Assembly (NCBI GenBank): GCA_019113005.1
Contig: DXIE01000049.1
Span: 32,621 to 96,620, forward strand
Length of the DNA stretch: 64,000 nucleotides
Direction of reading: 5' to 3'
Origin: Candidatus Butyricicoccus avistercoris
GTDB lineage: Bacteria; Bacillota; Clostridia; Oscillospirales; Butyricicoccaceae
Positions within the stretch are counted from its first letter, which is position 1, and every line of letters starts with the position of its first letter. Under the pieces are notes generated by a model. That model searched no databases. It had not been told where the DNA came from and saw nothing but the letters and a program-made list of their open reading frames with translations. Below, one piece after another: positions 27,053-35,202 of this stretch. The translations under genes were made by a program, and so were the position numbers.

Positions 27053-28999
27053 ATGACAAGAAAGTATCCAAATCTAAGCAAACCTATTAAAATTGCGGGT
27101 GTAACTTTCCGTAACCGTATGTTTTCTGCTCCTATGGGCGGTACAGACATAACAAATGATGGTTGTATCGGCCCTAAGTCTACCGCTTTTTATGAGCTTC
27201 GTGCAAAAGGTGGTGCGGGTGCTGTAACCGTTTCTGAATGTATGGTTCACCCTGAAACAGATGGCTCTCATGCTTATCACTTAGATACTGCTATTTTAAA
27301 CTCTCTGGCTGCCGCTACTTATACAGCTGATGCTATTCGCCGTCATGGTGCTATGCCAAGCCTTGAGCTTTCTCATTCTGGTATGTACTCTGGTACTTAT
27401 ATGACAGATAAAAACCGTAAACATGGTTTAGCTCAATGGGGGCCATCTGCTTGCACTCGTCCAGATGGTGTTGAAGTTCACGAGCTTACTCAGGAAATGA
27501 TTGATGATATTGTTGCCGCTTATGGTCGTGTTGCAGGTCTTGCTAAGCGTGCAGGCTTTGAAATGATTATGATTCATGCGGGCCATGGCTGGCTTATTAA
27601 TCAGTTCCTTTCCCCTTACTTTAATAAGCGTACTGATAAATACGGTGGAAGCCTTGAAAATCGTTGCCGTTTTGCAAAGGAAGTTTTAACTGCTGTTAGA
27701 GAAAATGTAGGAAAAATGTTCCCTATCGAGCTTAGAATGAGCGGTTCTGAGCTATTTGACGGCGGTTATACTCTTGAAGATGGTGTAGAAATTGCAAAAC
27801 AGCTTGAAAGCTATATTGATTTACTTCATGTATCTGCTGGTACTTATCAGCGTGGCTTTGGTGATACTCACCCATCTATGTTTAAAGAACATGGCTGTAA
27901 TGTATATCTAGCGGCTGAGATTAAAAAGCATGTAAATGTACCTGTTGCAACTCTTGGTGCTCTAAATGACCCAGAACAAATGGAAGAAATCATTGCTTCT
28001 GGCAAGGCTGATGTTGTATATATGGCTCGTGCATTACTTGCTGACCCTGAACTGCCTCGTAAAGTGGTTGAAGGTCGTGATGATGAAATTGTTAAATGCT
28101 TACGATGCTTTACCTGTATGGCTGAGCGTGCTGCTACTGCAACTCGTCGCTGTACTGTAAACCCTCTAATTGGTCGTGAATTAGATGGTGTTGAAGTTAT
28201 TCCTGCACCTGTTAAGAAAAAAGTGCTTGTTGCAGGTGGTGGTCCTGGTGGTCTGTATGCTGCTTATACAGCTGCTCGTCGTGGTCATAGGGTTATACTT
28301 TGCGAGAAAGAAAATGAGCTTGGTGGTATACTAAAGAGCGAACAAGCTCTGCCATTTAAGGTTGAAATGTATGAGCTTACTGGTTCTTATGAGCGTCTAG
28401 CTCGCAAGGCTGGTGTTGAAATCCGTTTAAACACAGAAGTTACACCTGAGTATGTAGAAAAAGAAGCTCCAGATGCTTTAATTATTGCTGTTGGCTCTAC
28501 TCCTCTTGTTCCACCTATCAAGGGCTTAGATGGTGATAATGTTGTAATTGTAAATGACTACTATCTAAATAAAGACAAGGTTACTGATGAAGTTGTAGTA
28601 TTTGGCGGTGGTCTTGCTGGCTGTGAATGTGCTATACATTTAGGTATGGAAGGTAAAAAAGTTCATCTTGTAGAAATGCGTGATGAGCTTGCTCCAGATG
28701 CAAACGTTCGTCATCGTCCTTTGATGCTTAAGGAAGTTGAAAAATATGTAACTGTACATACTGGTTACAAAGGTCTTGAAGTTCGTAAAGATGGTATACT
28801 ATGTGCGGATAAGGACGGAAATGAAATTCTTGTCAAAGGCACAAGTGTTATTTGTGCACTTGGTCAGCGTTCTAACACAGCTGTTGTTGAAAGTTTGCAA
28901 GATACAGCCCCATTTGTTCGTGTAATCGGTGATGCAGTTAAGGTTGCTACTATTACCAATGCTGTTTACTGGGGTCATCATGCTGCACTTGATATCTAA
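27053..28999 (+). CDS. NADH:flavin oxidoreductase / 2,4-dienoyl-CoA reductase-like flavoprotein
   Basis: The 648-residue protein has an FMN-binding TIM barrel (residues 1-340, with HAGHGWLINQFLSPYFNKR near 175), then an iron-sulphur cysteine set CLRCFTCMAERAATATRRC near 345-363, and an NAD/FAD-binding half (LVAGGGPGGLYAA near 390 and VVFGGGLAGCECA near 520). This is the three-cofactor plan of FadH and the bile-acid enzymes BaiCD/BaiH. The cysteine spacing (2, 2, 11) is slightly tighter than the common 2-3 pattern. It probably reduces an activated C=C bond in a substrate taken up by the MFS partner. The substrate is unknown. RBS GAAAGGA. Confidence 0.88.
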   Translation: MTRKYPNLSKPIKIAGVTFRNRMFSAPMGGTDITNDGCIGPKSTAFYELRAKGGAGAVTVSECMVHPETDGSHAYHLDTAILNSLAAATYTADAIRRHGAMPSLELSHSGMYSGTYMTDKNRKHGLAQWGPSACTRPDGVEVHELTQEMIDDIVAAYGRVAGLAKRAGFEMIMIHAGHGWLINQFLSPYFNKRTDKYGGSLENRCRFAKEVLTAVRENVGKMFPIELRMSGSELFDGGYTLEDGVEIAKQLESYIDLLHVSAGTYQRGFGDTHPSMFKEHGCNVYLAAEIKKHVNVPVATLGALNDPEQMEEIIASGKADVVYMARALLADPELPRKVVEGRDDEIVKCLRCFTCMAERAATATRRCTVNPLIGRELDGVEVIPAPVKKKVLVAGGGPGGLYAAYTAARRGHRVILCEKENELGGILKSEQALPFKVEMYELTGSYERLARKAGVEIRLNTEVTPEYVEKEAPDALIIAVGSTPLVPPIKGLDGDNVVIVNDYYLNKDKVTDEVVVFGGGLAGCECAIHLGMEGKKVHLVEMRDELAPDANVRHRPLMLKEVEKYVTVHTGYKGLEVRKDGILCADKDGNEILVKGTSVICALGQRSNTAVVESLQDTAPFVRVIGDAVKVATITNAVYWGHHAALDI

Positions 29000-29004
29000 A
29001 TAAA

Positions 29005-29038
29005 TAAAAAAACCGCCTTTTTAACAAAAAAAGCGGCT
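29005..29038 (-). terminator. Terminator after the tRNA-Thr gene
   Basis: On the reverse strand GCCGC and GCGG-type arms are followed by seven Ts. The orientation of the U-tract fits the tRNA transcript more than the upstream oxidoreductase mRNA. Confidence 0.6.
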
Positions 29039-29116
<78 letters not shown>

Positions 29117-29142
29117 GTAATATTTGTAACTGAAACAGGCAT

Positions 29143-29171
29143 ATTCTATCATATATTATTAAAAAAGTCAA
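29143..29171 (-). promoter_or_regulatory. Element-borne promoter for tRNA-Thr
   Basis: On the reverse strand TTGACT (29166-29171) and TAGAAT (29143-29148) are 17 bp apart, placing the start about 22 bases before the tRNA. The same pattern, TTGACG-17 bp-TAGAAT, occurs at 39661-39689 beside the displaced 5' half. Confidence 0.7.
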
Positions 29172-29238
29172 TTATATTTGTCTAAAAAGTCATATATACG
29201 AGTGAGAAACAGTCATAGATATTTAAGGCAATAGTATA

Positions 29239-29257
29239 GTGGCAAACGGTGGCAAAC
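29239..29257 (+). repeat. Putative integrase arm site, left
   Basis: GTGGCAAACGGTGGCAAAC is a tandem GTGGCAAAC pair, 123 bp inside the left repeat. A near-identical pair lies at 39380-39398 near the right end. Confidence 0.55.
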
Positions 29258-29388
29258 TAATATTTATTCATGGCAAGCTTGAATATATCTATAAATTTAG
29301 AAAAATATAAGATATTATTTGTTTACACGGTAAAAATAATGTGCTAGAATAATGGTGTATATAGTGCGTTGGTATAAGGTGTTTAAGT

Positions 29389-29421
29389 GTAACCACTGTA
29401 ACCGATTTAACCAGTGTAACC
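29389..29421 (+). repeat. Iteron-like pair 1
   Basis: GTAACCACTGTAACC and TTAACCAGTGTAACC are imperfect 15-bp direct repeats 18 bp apart; the CACTG/CAGTG parts also form an inverted repeat. Confidence 0.45.
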
Positions 29422-29598
29422 ATATATGTTCTGTTTAAGAGTAATTATTGGATATAGAATATTGGTTAAATTTTAGACTTTAAAAAAGCAAGTTTGAAAT
29501 TGTAAATACATTAAGTGTATTGAAGTTATTTTTTGATTGTGAAATAGATAAAAGAATTTATATGGCTTTTTATTGCCATGTTGATTAAAAGAGGATAC

Positions 29599-29631
29599 AT
29601 TACCACATTACCAGTATTACCAACATTACCA
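29599..29631 (+). repeat. Iteron-like array 2 (ATTACCA x4)
   Basis: ATTACCA occurs at 29599, 29607, 29616 and 29625, spaced 8, 9 and 9 bp. Such short clustered repeats are typical of initiator or accessory-protein binding sites. Confidence 0.5.
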
Positions 29632-29818
29632 CATTGAGTTGAGTGCATACGTATTGTGTTATAGGGATATGGTTAAGGAGTAGAATTTTAGTGGCACTTA
29701 TATGACTTGTTGAAAGGTTTATAGCCATACGCATTGTAATATACTGGAAGTTGTATTTAGTGTTTAGGTTTATCGTGTACAAGACGGTATATGATTAAAC
29801 ATATGGTATAAATTAAGG

Positions 29819-30100
29819 GACTCGCCTGTTTAGATTAAGGCGAGTTTTGTTTTTAGTATGAACCCACTCCCCTATCAAGGTGCAGTTAAAGATATATGTA
29901 TAACCATGAGATATTGAATTAGAGAGTAGAAACTATACATTAGAATATTAAGATTGAAGAAAGAGTGTAAGAAAGTAGATATTGAATAGATATGTGTATG
30001 GTAGGACAACTGGATATGAGCCACTAGGAGAATAGTTTAATAGATAAACATCACCATAAATATATAGCATTAGATATAGGTCATATATTTTATGATGGAA
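29819..30100 (+). repeat. Large repeat block, copy 1
   Basis: This block begins with a terminator-like hairpin (ACTCGCC/GGCGAGT, then TTTTGTTTTT) and ends with a CATAAATATA/TATATTTTATG hairpin. It is closely similar over its whole length to 32195-32496, with small insertions and deletions. Confidence 0.75.
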
Positions 30101-30517
30101 GCAATAGATATATGGTTATGGTATAGACTATAAGTTATATTCTTGTTAGTGCACTGCCAAAAGGTAAAGCATATCTTATTTATATAGACGTACAATTATT
30201 ATGACCATAGTATATTTAAGCATATTAGTATATAGACATATATTGATGATATCATGATTATTTACACAGCATAGTTTATGTGCTAGAATTGAAATGTAAA
30301 ATTGGTTTAAAATGTTTATTAGTTTTAGGTTAAGGATTGAGAATAATATAAAATATTGCCAAAACAAACCAGAACAAACCAGATTGCAATTAAATGGTTT
30401 AGTAGTGTAATTACTAGGCTAAATAGAAACTATGTTTACAGGGTGAAAAAACGGGGTTTATAAAGGCTTGTAAATAATTGGATATTGATATATAAATATA
30501 ATATATGAGGTGGTTGT

Positions 30518-31231
30518 ATGTCACAGGTAGTAGAAAATAACGGAACTGAAGTTGGAGAGGCTAAAAAAGATAATAAATCAATTGGTGTTGGTTCAATGGC
30601 TGGTAAAAATTATTTATTTGACATAAATAATCAATGTATAATATATAATAATGGTAATGTACATTTTAAGTTTAATATAATAAGACAAAAATCAATGGAA
30701 ACATTGAAAGAAACATTAGTTATATGTATTGAAGATGAAAACGGTGAAAAGTTTGCAGAAATAACTACTAGTGCAATTAAGCTATTAGATAGTTTAATAT
30801 CATTGAATGATTATGGTATTGTTTTAAGTAATTTTGTTTATAAAGATATTGAACAATGCATTAGGAATGTTTACCATTTGTTAGATATTAAGTATATTCA
30901 TACAGAATTAGTACTTGATGATGACAAGTTGAGAGAGATTATAAGCATGGTTATTGACTATGCTAGTGAGATAGGCAATTTGGAGTATGAAGTAAATGGC
31001 AAGGTGTGTTATAATATTCCTGTTGCTGATTTTTCAAGTCTGATAAAGGATAGTGAATATAAGGATTTTGATTTATTAGAGATAAAAAAGGAACTTAAAA
31101 ATAGCAAGTATACAATTTGTAGTACAGGCAGATATGATAGAACAATCTATAACTCAGACACTAAAAAGGCTATAAAGGTAATATCGTTTAACAAGAAGTA
31201 TATTTTAGAAAGTGTTAAAGGTGATAAGTAA
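30518..31231 (+). CDS. Hypothetical element protein upstream of the methyltransferase
   Basis: The 237-residue protein is not recognised. It begins MSQVVENNGTEVGEAKKDNK, has a mixed alpha/beta middle region and a C-terminal stretch (LKNSKYTICSTGRYDRTIYN) that looks like a small winged helix. It has no signal peptide, membrane segment or cysteine cluster. The stop and the ATG of the methyltransferase share one base, so the two are translated together and may act together. GAGGTGG lies before the ATG. A role in element replication or as a partner of the methylase is possible, but nothing shows it. Confidence 0.75.
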   Translation: MSQVVENNGTEVGEAKKDNKSIGVGSMAGKNYLFDINNQCIIYNNGNVHFKFNIIRQKSMETLKETLVICIEDENGEKFAEITTSAIKLLDSLISLNDYGIVLSNFVYKDIEQCIRNVYHLLDIKYIHTELVLDDDKLREIISMVIDYASEIGNLEYEVNGKVCYNIPVADFSSLIKDSEYKDFDLLEIKKELKNSKYTICSTGRYDRTIYNSDTKKAIKVISFNKKYILESVKGDK

Positions 31232-32196
31232 TGAAAACACTTTCAATGTTTGGATATTATGGAGGTAAAGCAAAATTAGCACCTGTTATTTGTGATATAT
31301 TAGATTATGCAAATACTAATATATATATTGAACCATTCGGAGGTGCTTGTAGGACATTATTGAATAAGCCTCGTCACTATACTGAGATATATAATGACTC
31401 ATCTGCTGGTTTATGTGCTTTTGTTGAAATTATGAGTAATAAGGATACAGCATATGAACTGATAAGGAGGCTTTATAATACTGAATATAGTCCAGAACAA
31501 TTTGAATGGGCATTAAACCTACGTAATAGTGTTGATGACCCTATATGGAAACAAGTTAAATCTGATTATAACAAAATTAAAGAAAAGGTAAATAATAACC
31601 CACAAGGTTTAACTAGAGATGAGTTATATATTAAGAAGAACTATAATCTACTTAAAAAGTTATATTCGCCTGGTAAGGATATTAAGTATATACCATACAT
31701 ACCATCTAGTATGGATTTGGCAGTTGCAACTTATATTATATATACACAAAGTAGAGATTGTATGGGAAAAGATTGGTCGAGGAATAAATATAAGTCTTTA
31801 GATGATTATCATAAGAGTATTCATAAGTTGTATGATGTTGCAGAACGCTTGGAAGATGTAATTGTTTGTCAGGCTGATGCAAAATTTATGTTGAAAAAGT
31901 ATTTGAAAAATGAGAATGTTTGTTGTTATGCTGACCCTAGTTATTTAGATCCAGATACTAATGTAGATTTAGGTAATAATGTTTATAAGCACCAGTCAAC
32001 ATATAAAGACCATGAGGCATTTTTGGATTTAGTAGCTAATGCAACGTGTAAGATGGTCATAAGTAACTATGACTCTGACTTGTATAGAACCAAGCTTTCA
32101 CGTTGGAATAGGATTGAAATTCCTGTTAAGACTACGGTTGGTGGTATAAAGAACAATAAACGATTAGAAGTAATCTGGTATAACTATCGAATATGA
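31231..32196 (+). CDS. D12-class adenine-N6 DNA methyltransferase-like protein
   Basis: The 321-residue protein has the Dam/D12-type motif I region FGYYGGKAKLAPVI at the start, then IEPFGGACRTLLNK (SAM site) and the motif IV position CCYADPSYLDP near 230. The catalytic motif is DPSY and not the usual DPPY, which could alter or abolish activity. If active it would methylate adenine in DNA. There is no restriction enzyme next to it; the only partner is the unknown 237-residue protein. The stop codon is immediately followed by the second large repeat block. Confidence 0.82.
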   Translation: MKTLSMFGYYGGKAKLAPVICDILDYANTNIYIEPFGGACRTLLNKPRHYTEIYNDSSAGLCAFVEIMSNKDTAYELIRRLYNTEYSPEQFEWALNLRNSVDDPIWKQVKSDYNKIKEKVNNNPQGLTRDELYIKKNYNLLKKLYSPGKDIKYIPYIPSSMDLAVATYIIYTQSRDCMGKDWSRNKYKSLDDYHKSIHKLYDVAERLEDVIVCQADAKFMLKKYLKNENVCCYADPSYLDPDTNVDLGNNVYKHQSTYKDHEAFLDLVANATCKMVISNYDSDLYRTKLSRWNRIEIPVKTTVGGIKNNKRLEVIWYNYRI

Positions 32197-32496
32197 CTCG
32201 CCTATTGATAGATTAGGCGAGTTTTGTTTTTAGTATGAACCCATTCCACCACACAGGTACAATTAGAGATATATGTATAGCTATGAGATATTAAATTAGA
32301 GATTATAAAATATACATAAGAATAATAAGATTGAAAAAAGTATTAGAGGAAGGATAAATTTATGGCTGAATATTTGTAGGTATGGATATGGAAGGATAAC
32401 TGGATATAAGCCACTGGGAGGATAGTTTAATAGAATAGTATAAACATCACCATAAATATATAGCATTAGATATGTTTCATATATTTTATGATGGAA
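32195..32496 (+). repeat. Large repeat block, copy 2
   Basis: The block starts within the stop codon of the methyltransferase gene with the hairpin ACTCGCCT/AGGCGAGT and a T-rich tail, which would terminate that transcript. The rest matches copy 1, including blocks such as AGTATGAACCCA, AACTGGATAT and ACATCACCATAAATATATAG. On the reverse strand both copies keep the reading FHHKIY..YLMLYIYGDVY, but no start codon or ribosome site is convincing. Confidence 0.75.
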
Positions 32497-32643
32497 TGGA
32501 ACAGATGTAACTAGCAATTAAATCATTAGATATTATAGAGGTCATGGTATAAACTGTGACCTCTTTCTTTAGGCATATGTTTAAAAATATAGTGCTAGTA
32601 AATAGAACATATTTTGTATATAGATGTGAAAGGAGGTTTTAAA

Positions 32644-32706
32644 ATGATTTCCGAGTATCAACATATTTTGGAAAATGCATTTGATGTATTAAACAGTGTT
32701 TATTAA
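32644..32706 (+). CDS. 20-residue small ORF
   Basis: ATG 32644 follows a strong AAAGGAGG site by about seven bases and encodes MISEYQHILENAFDVLNSVY. It may be a genuine small protein or the truncated start of a broken gene, since a second fragment follows directly. Confidence 0.35.
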   Translation: MISEYQHILENAFDVLNSVY

Positions 32707-32848
32707 GCCACTGTGTAAATACAAATTTATGGAGAAGGAATTAAAATTTAATTTTAGGACTAGTCAAATAGCAAATTCTCATTTAACTTATAATAAGTAT
32801 GAAATTGGAGTTAAAAGTCTAGGATTTTATGCTCATATATGTCTTTAA
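32696..32848 (+). pseudogene. Fragment resembling the N-terminus of a phage/plasmid replication protein
   Basis: The frame reads ...FNFRTSQIANSHLT, then YEIGVKSLGFYAHICL before a TAA at 32846-32848. This resembles the helix-turn-helix start of replication initiators and replisome organisers (a segment of the type L-GLYAYL), but it has no ribosome site and stops early. The same frame continues after the stop for another 19 codons to the next stop, as expected for decay. Confidence 0.35.
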
Positions 32849-32913
32849 ATGGGACTGTCATTTGAGTATAGTCTAATGGTACAGATGAAATATAAATTAG
32901 GAGGTTAAAGTTT

Positions 32914-33477
32914 ATGAACTTTTTTTATTCAAGAGTTAGCACTGAGGAACAGAATGATGCTCGCCAATTAGAAGTTGGTAGTAGTTATGATGAAGTATTT
33001 GCAGATAAGGCATCTGGTAAGAATACTGATAGACCAGAGTTAAAACGAATGCTTGATAAATTAAGGGAGAATGATACGGTTACGGTTTTAAGTATAGACC
33101 GATTAGGTAGGAATACAAATGATATATTAAATATTATTTCAAAGATAAAGAGTGTGAATGCTAAGTTTATATGTTTGTCACCACAATTCAATACAAGTGA
33201 TGTTTATGGTGATTTTTTTATAAGTGTATTAGCGTCTTTGTCTGAACTGGAGAGGAAACAGATATTAGAACGTCAAAGGCAAGGTATAAGGATTGCTAAA
33301 CAAAATGGAAAGTATAAAGGACGTAAACCTAAGAAATTAGATGACTTTGAGGAGATTTATTACAAGCAAGCTAATAGTATGATTACAGCTGAACAAGCCG
33401 CTAAGTTATTAGGAGTTAGTCGTTCTACATATTATAGACGTGCAAGTAAATATAATAAGTCGATTGATAATAAATAA
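32914..33477 (+). CDS. Serine recombinase (resolvase/invertase type)
   Basis: The 187-residue protein has the resolvase catalytic domain: FFYSRVSTEEQNDARQ near the start with the nucleophile serine at residue 7, VLSIDRLGRN near 58-67, ASLSELERKQILERQRQGI near 107-125, and a C-terminal HTH (ISV-type, TAEQAAKLLGVSRSTYYRRA). It is the size of DNA invertases and resolvases, which cut and rejoin DNA at short crossover sites. Its target is not clear; inverted repeats that could be crossover sites were not found nearby with confidence. A GGAGG site precedes the ATG. Confidence 0.88.
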   Translation: MNFFYSRVSTEEQNDARQLEVGSSYDEVFADKASGKNTDRPELKRMLDKLRENDTVTVLSIDRLGRNTNDILNIISKIKSVNAKFICLSPQFNTSDVYGDFFISVLASLSELERKQILERQRQGIRIAKQNGKYKGRKPKKLDDFEEIYYKQANSMITAEQAAKLLGVSRSTYYRRASKYNKSIDNK

Positions 33478-33809
33478 GATTTAATATTGTGGGGTAGTTT
33501 ATAAGGCTTATAGGGTTAAATTGAGTATAGGGTTTATAGGGTTTATTGAGCCTGTCCTCCCCTACCCCACCCACTAGATAAAATGATAAGAGAATAGATA
33601 GATTTATTTAGATACATAGAATGAGTCCTATATTGTATAGATATCTGCCAGCCTGAAGTTATAGATATAAGAAGTGTAGACCCAAAGTGATGAAGTTTAA
33701 AGATGATGAAGATAATGTGAATTAAACTATTGCCTTATTATGCCATAAGCAATATAATTAGACATGAAATTGCTATATATTAGCAACTGTTTAATAGGAG
33801 GATAAAAGT
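33478..33809. other. Non-coding stretch between the recombinase and SLH genes
   Basis: GTGGGGTAG (33489-33497) can pair with CTACCCCAC (33562-33570), and AGGCT with AGCCT inside. The loop holds three TATAGGG copies (33509, 33526, 33535). The promoter for the SLH gene is at 33730-33758. No gene is seen. Confidence 0.5.
33730..33758 (+). promoter_or_regulatory. Promoter for the element's SLH gene
   Basis: TTGCCT (33730-33735) and TATAAT (33753-33758) are 17 bp apart, and the spacer lies in an imperfect inverted repeat (ATTGC...GCAAT). A small TTGCTA/TAGCAA hairpin follows in the leader. Confidence 0.55.
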
Positions 33810-35081
33810 ATGAAAACCAATATTGGAAAAGCATTAGTCACATCAACATTGATTGCAAGTATGGCAATAGGTACAACAGCCTATGCCTCACTAGATTTAG
33901 TATCTGCATCTAAGAGTGTGTATGCGGATAATGTAGCATTTACAGATTTAAGTGGTTATTCATGGGCGGAAGATGCAATCAATAGTATGGCATCACAAGG
34001 TATATTAAATGGTGTAGGAAATGGAATGTTTGCCCCTAAGTCAAATGTAACACGTCAAGAGTTTGCGGCAATGGCGATAAGGGCATTTGGTGGGGAGAAT
34101 AAAGTGCATGAATTAGCGGTACAAATGTCAGAAAAGGCAGAGGCTGAGGGTGGTAGTTTATCTAGTTTATCAGATGTTATAGAGGCATATGGTGAAAATA
34201 ACTGGAGTAATGAAACAATGGTAGCAACACAGGCATTTCCAGATATTGCACAGTTATGGTCATGTAGGTTAAGTGATTGGAAACAAGATGCAACTAGAGC
34301 TGAGATGGCATTTATATTGATGACCATAGCTGAGGATTTAGGAGATGAGACTTTTAATATCACAGATGGGATAAATACAGTAATAGGTGATTTTAGTACG
34401 GTAAGTGCATCACAGTTTGCAAGTTCAATAACGAAAGCATATAGTAATGGTATTTTAGTGGGAATGGATAACCAAGGTAATTATAAGCCAAACAATTTAT
34501 CAACAAGAGCAGAGGCGGCAGTAATAATGCAGAGGTTAGTAGACCCAAGTAAGAGAGAAGAGGTAAAAGTGGATTTAACACAACCAGATGTAGAAGGTAG
34601 TGAAGGATTATCACCATTACCAGATGGTAGTAATATAGGAGTTTATACGCAAGCTGTATATCCAAAAGAGGGAGATATAATAAATGGAGTAAAGGTAACC
34701 CGTGACCCTGTAACTGGAGTATTAGGTTATGGTAATGGTCAAAAAGGTGGAATTTATTTAGGAATACAAGAAAAGAATGCAGATGGTAGTTATTCAACAA
34801 TAGAAGTAGGTACAGTTGCATGTGAAAAATATGATGGAATGGTGATGGGAGACACATATATACAAAGGTATGATTATGTTTATTGGGGAGTTGAGTGGGC
34901 TAAAATAGACCAGTATGCAATGAGTAGACTTCCACAAGCATCAGCATCAACTGTAGGAGCAAAGGCTGATATAAATGGTGATATTATAGCAGCTGGTGAC
35001 ACAACAACTCCAGCATTTTGGGAATGTAGATATGATTCTGTAGGTGGATTCTATCAATGGTATAAGATGTTTAATAATTAA
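33810..35081 (+). CDS. Secreted SLH-domain protein carried by the element
   Basis: The 423-residue protein has a signal peptide (MKTNIGKALVTSTLIASMAI, with a likely AYA cleavage site). SLH domains follow at about 48-92 (AFTDLSGYSWAEDAINSMAS, FAPKSNVTRQEFAAMAIRAF) and at about 195-250 (AYSNGILVGMDNQGNYKPNN, LSTRAEAAVIMQRL), with a degenerate one between. The C-terminal 160 residues do not match a family I recognise. SLH domains would bind the protein to the wall. It starts the promoter unit that also includes the 504-residue secreted protein, so the element appears to change the host surface. GGAGG lies seven bases before the ATG. Confidence 0.85.
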   Translation: MKTNIGKALVTSTLIASMAIGTTAYASLDLVSASKSVYADNVAFTDLSGYSWAEDAINSMASQGILNGVGNGMFAPKSNVTRQEFAAMAIRAFGGENKVHELAVQMSEKAEAEGGSLSSLSDVIEAYGENNWSNETMVATQAFPDIAQLWSCRLSDWKQDATRAEMAFILMTIAEDLGDETFNITDGINTVIGDFSTVSASQFASSITKAYSNGILVGMDNQGNYKPNNLSTRAEAAVIMQRLVDPSKREEVKVDLTQPDVEGSEGLSPLPDGSNIGVYTQAVYPKEGDIINGVKVTRDPVTGVLGYGNGQKGGIYLGIQEKNADGSYSTIEVGTVACEKYDGMVMGDTYIQRYDYVYWGVEWAKIDQYAMSRLPQASASTVGAKADINGDIIAAGDTTTPAFWECRYDSVGGFYQWYKMFNN

Positions 35082-35118
35082 AATAAAGTATTGTAAAAAT
35101 GGAAGGAGTTGATGTAAT

Positions 35119-35202
35119 ATGATTGTAAGAGCACCTCCTGTAAACTTAGTTCTAGAGGAAATAATAAAAATAAAAGGAGGATTAAGTTTATGGGAGCTTT
35201 AA
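35119..35202 (+). CDS. 27-residue small ORF overlapping the next gene
   Basis: ATG 35119 follows GGAAGGAG and encodes MIVRAPPVNLVLEEIIKIKG followed by seven more residues, ending 13 bases into the next gene. The overlap is typical of a leader peptide that couples translation, but it could be chance. Confidence 0.3.
   Translation: MIVRAPPVNLVLEEIIKIKGGLSLWEL

Larger units (their letters stand above)
29117..30517. other. Non-coding left end of the element
   Basis: This 1.4-kb AT-rich stretch holds no convincing gene. It contains the tRNA promoter (29143-29171), an integrase arm-type repeat (29239-29257), iteron-like arrays (29389-29421, 29599-29631), the first copy of the large repeat block (29819-30100) and a tandem AACAAACCAG pair (30363-30382). 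Confidence 0.6.

Noticed and set aside
29182..29215. AAACAGTCA/TGACTGTTT inverted pair between 29207 and 39588 as element termini
   Set aside because: The right copy abuts the att core but the left is 91 bp away, so they cannot be symmetric ends; the 41-bp repeat explains the boundaries.
34393..34857. Leucine-rich 154-codon open frame on the reverse strand
   Set aside because: It lies wholly inside the SLH gene, has extreme Leu/His content and no ribosome site; it is a shadow of the real gene.
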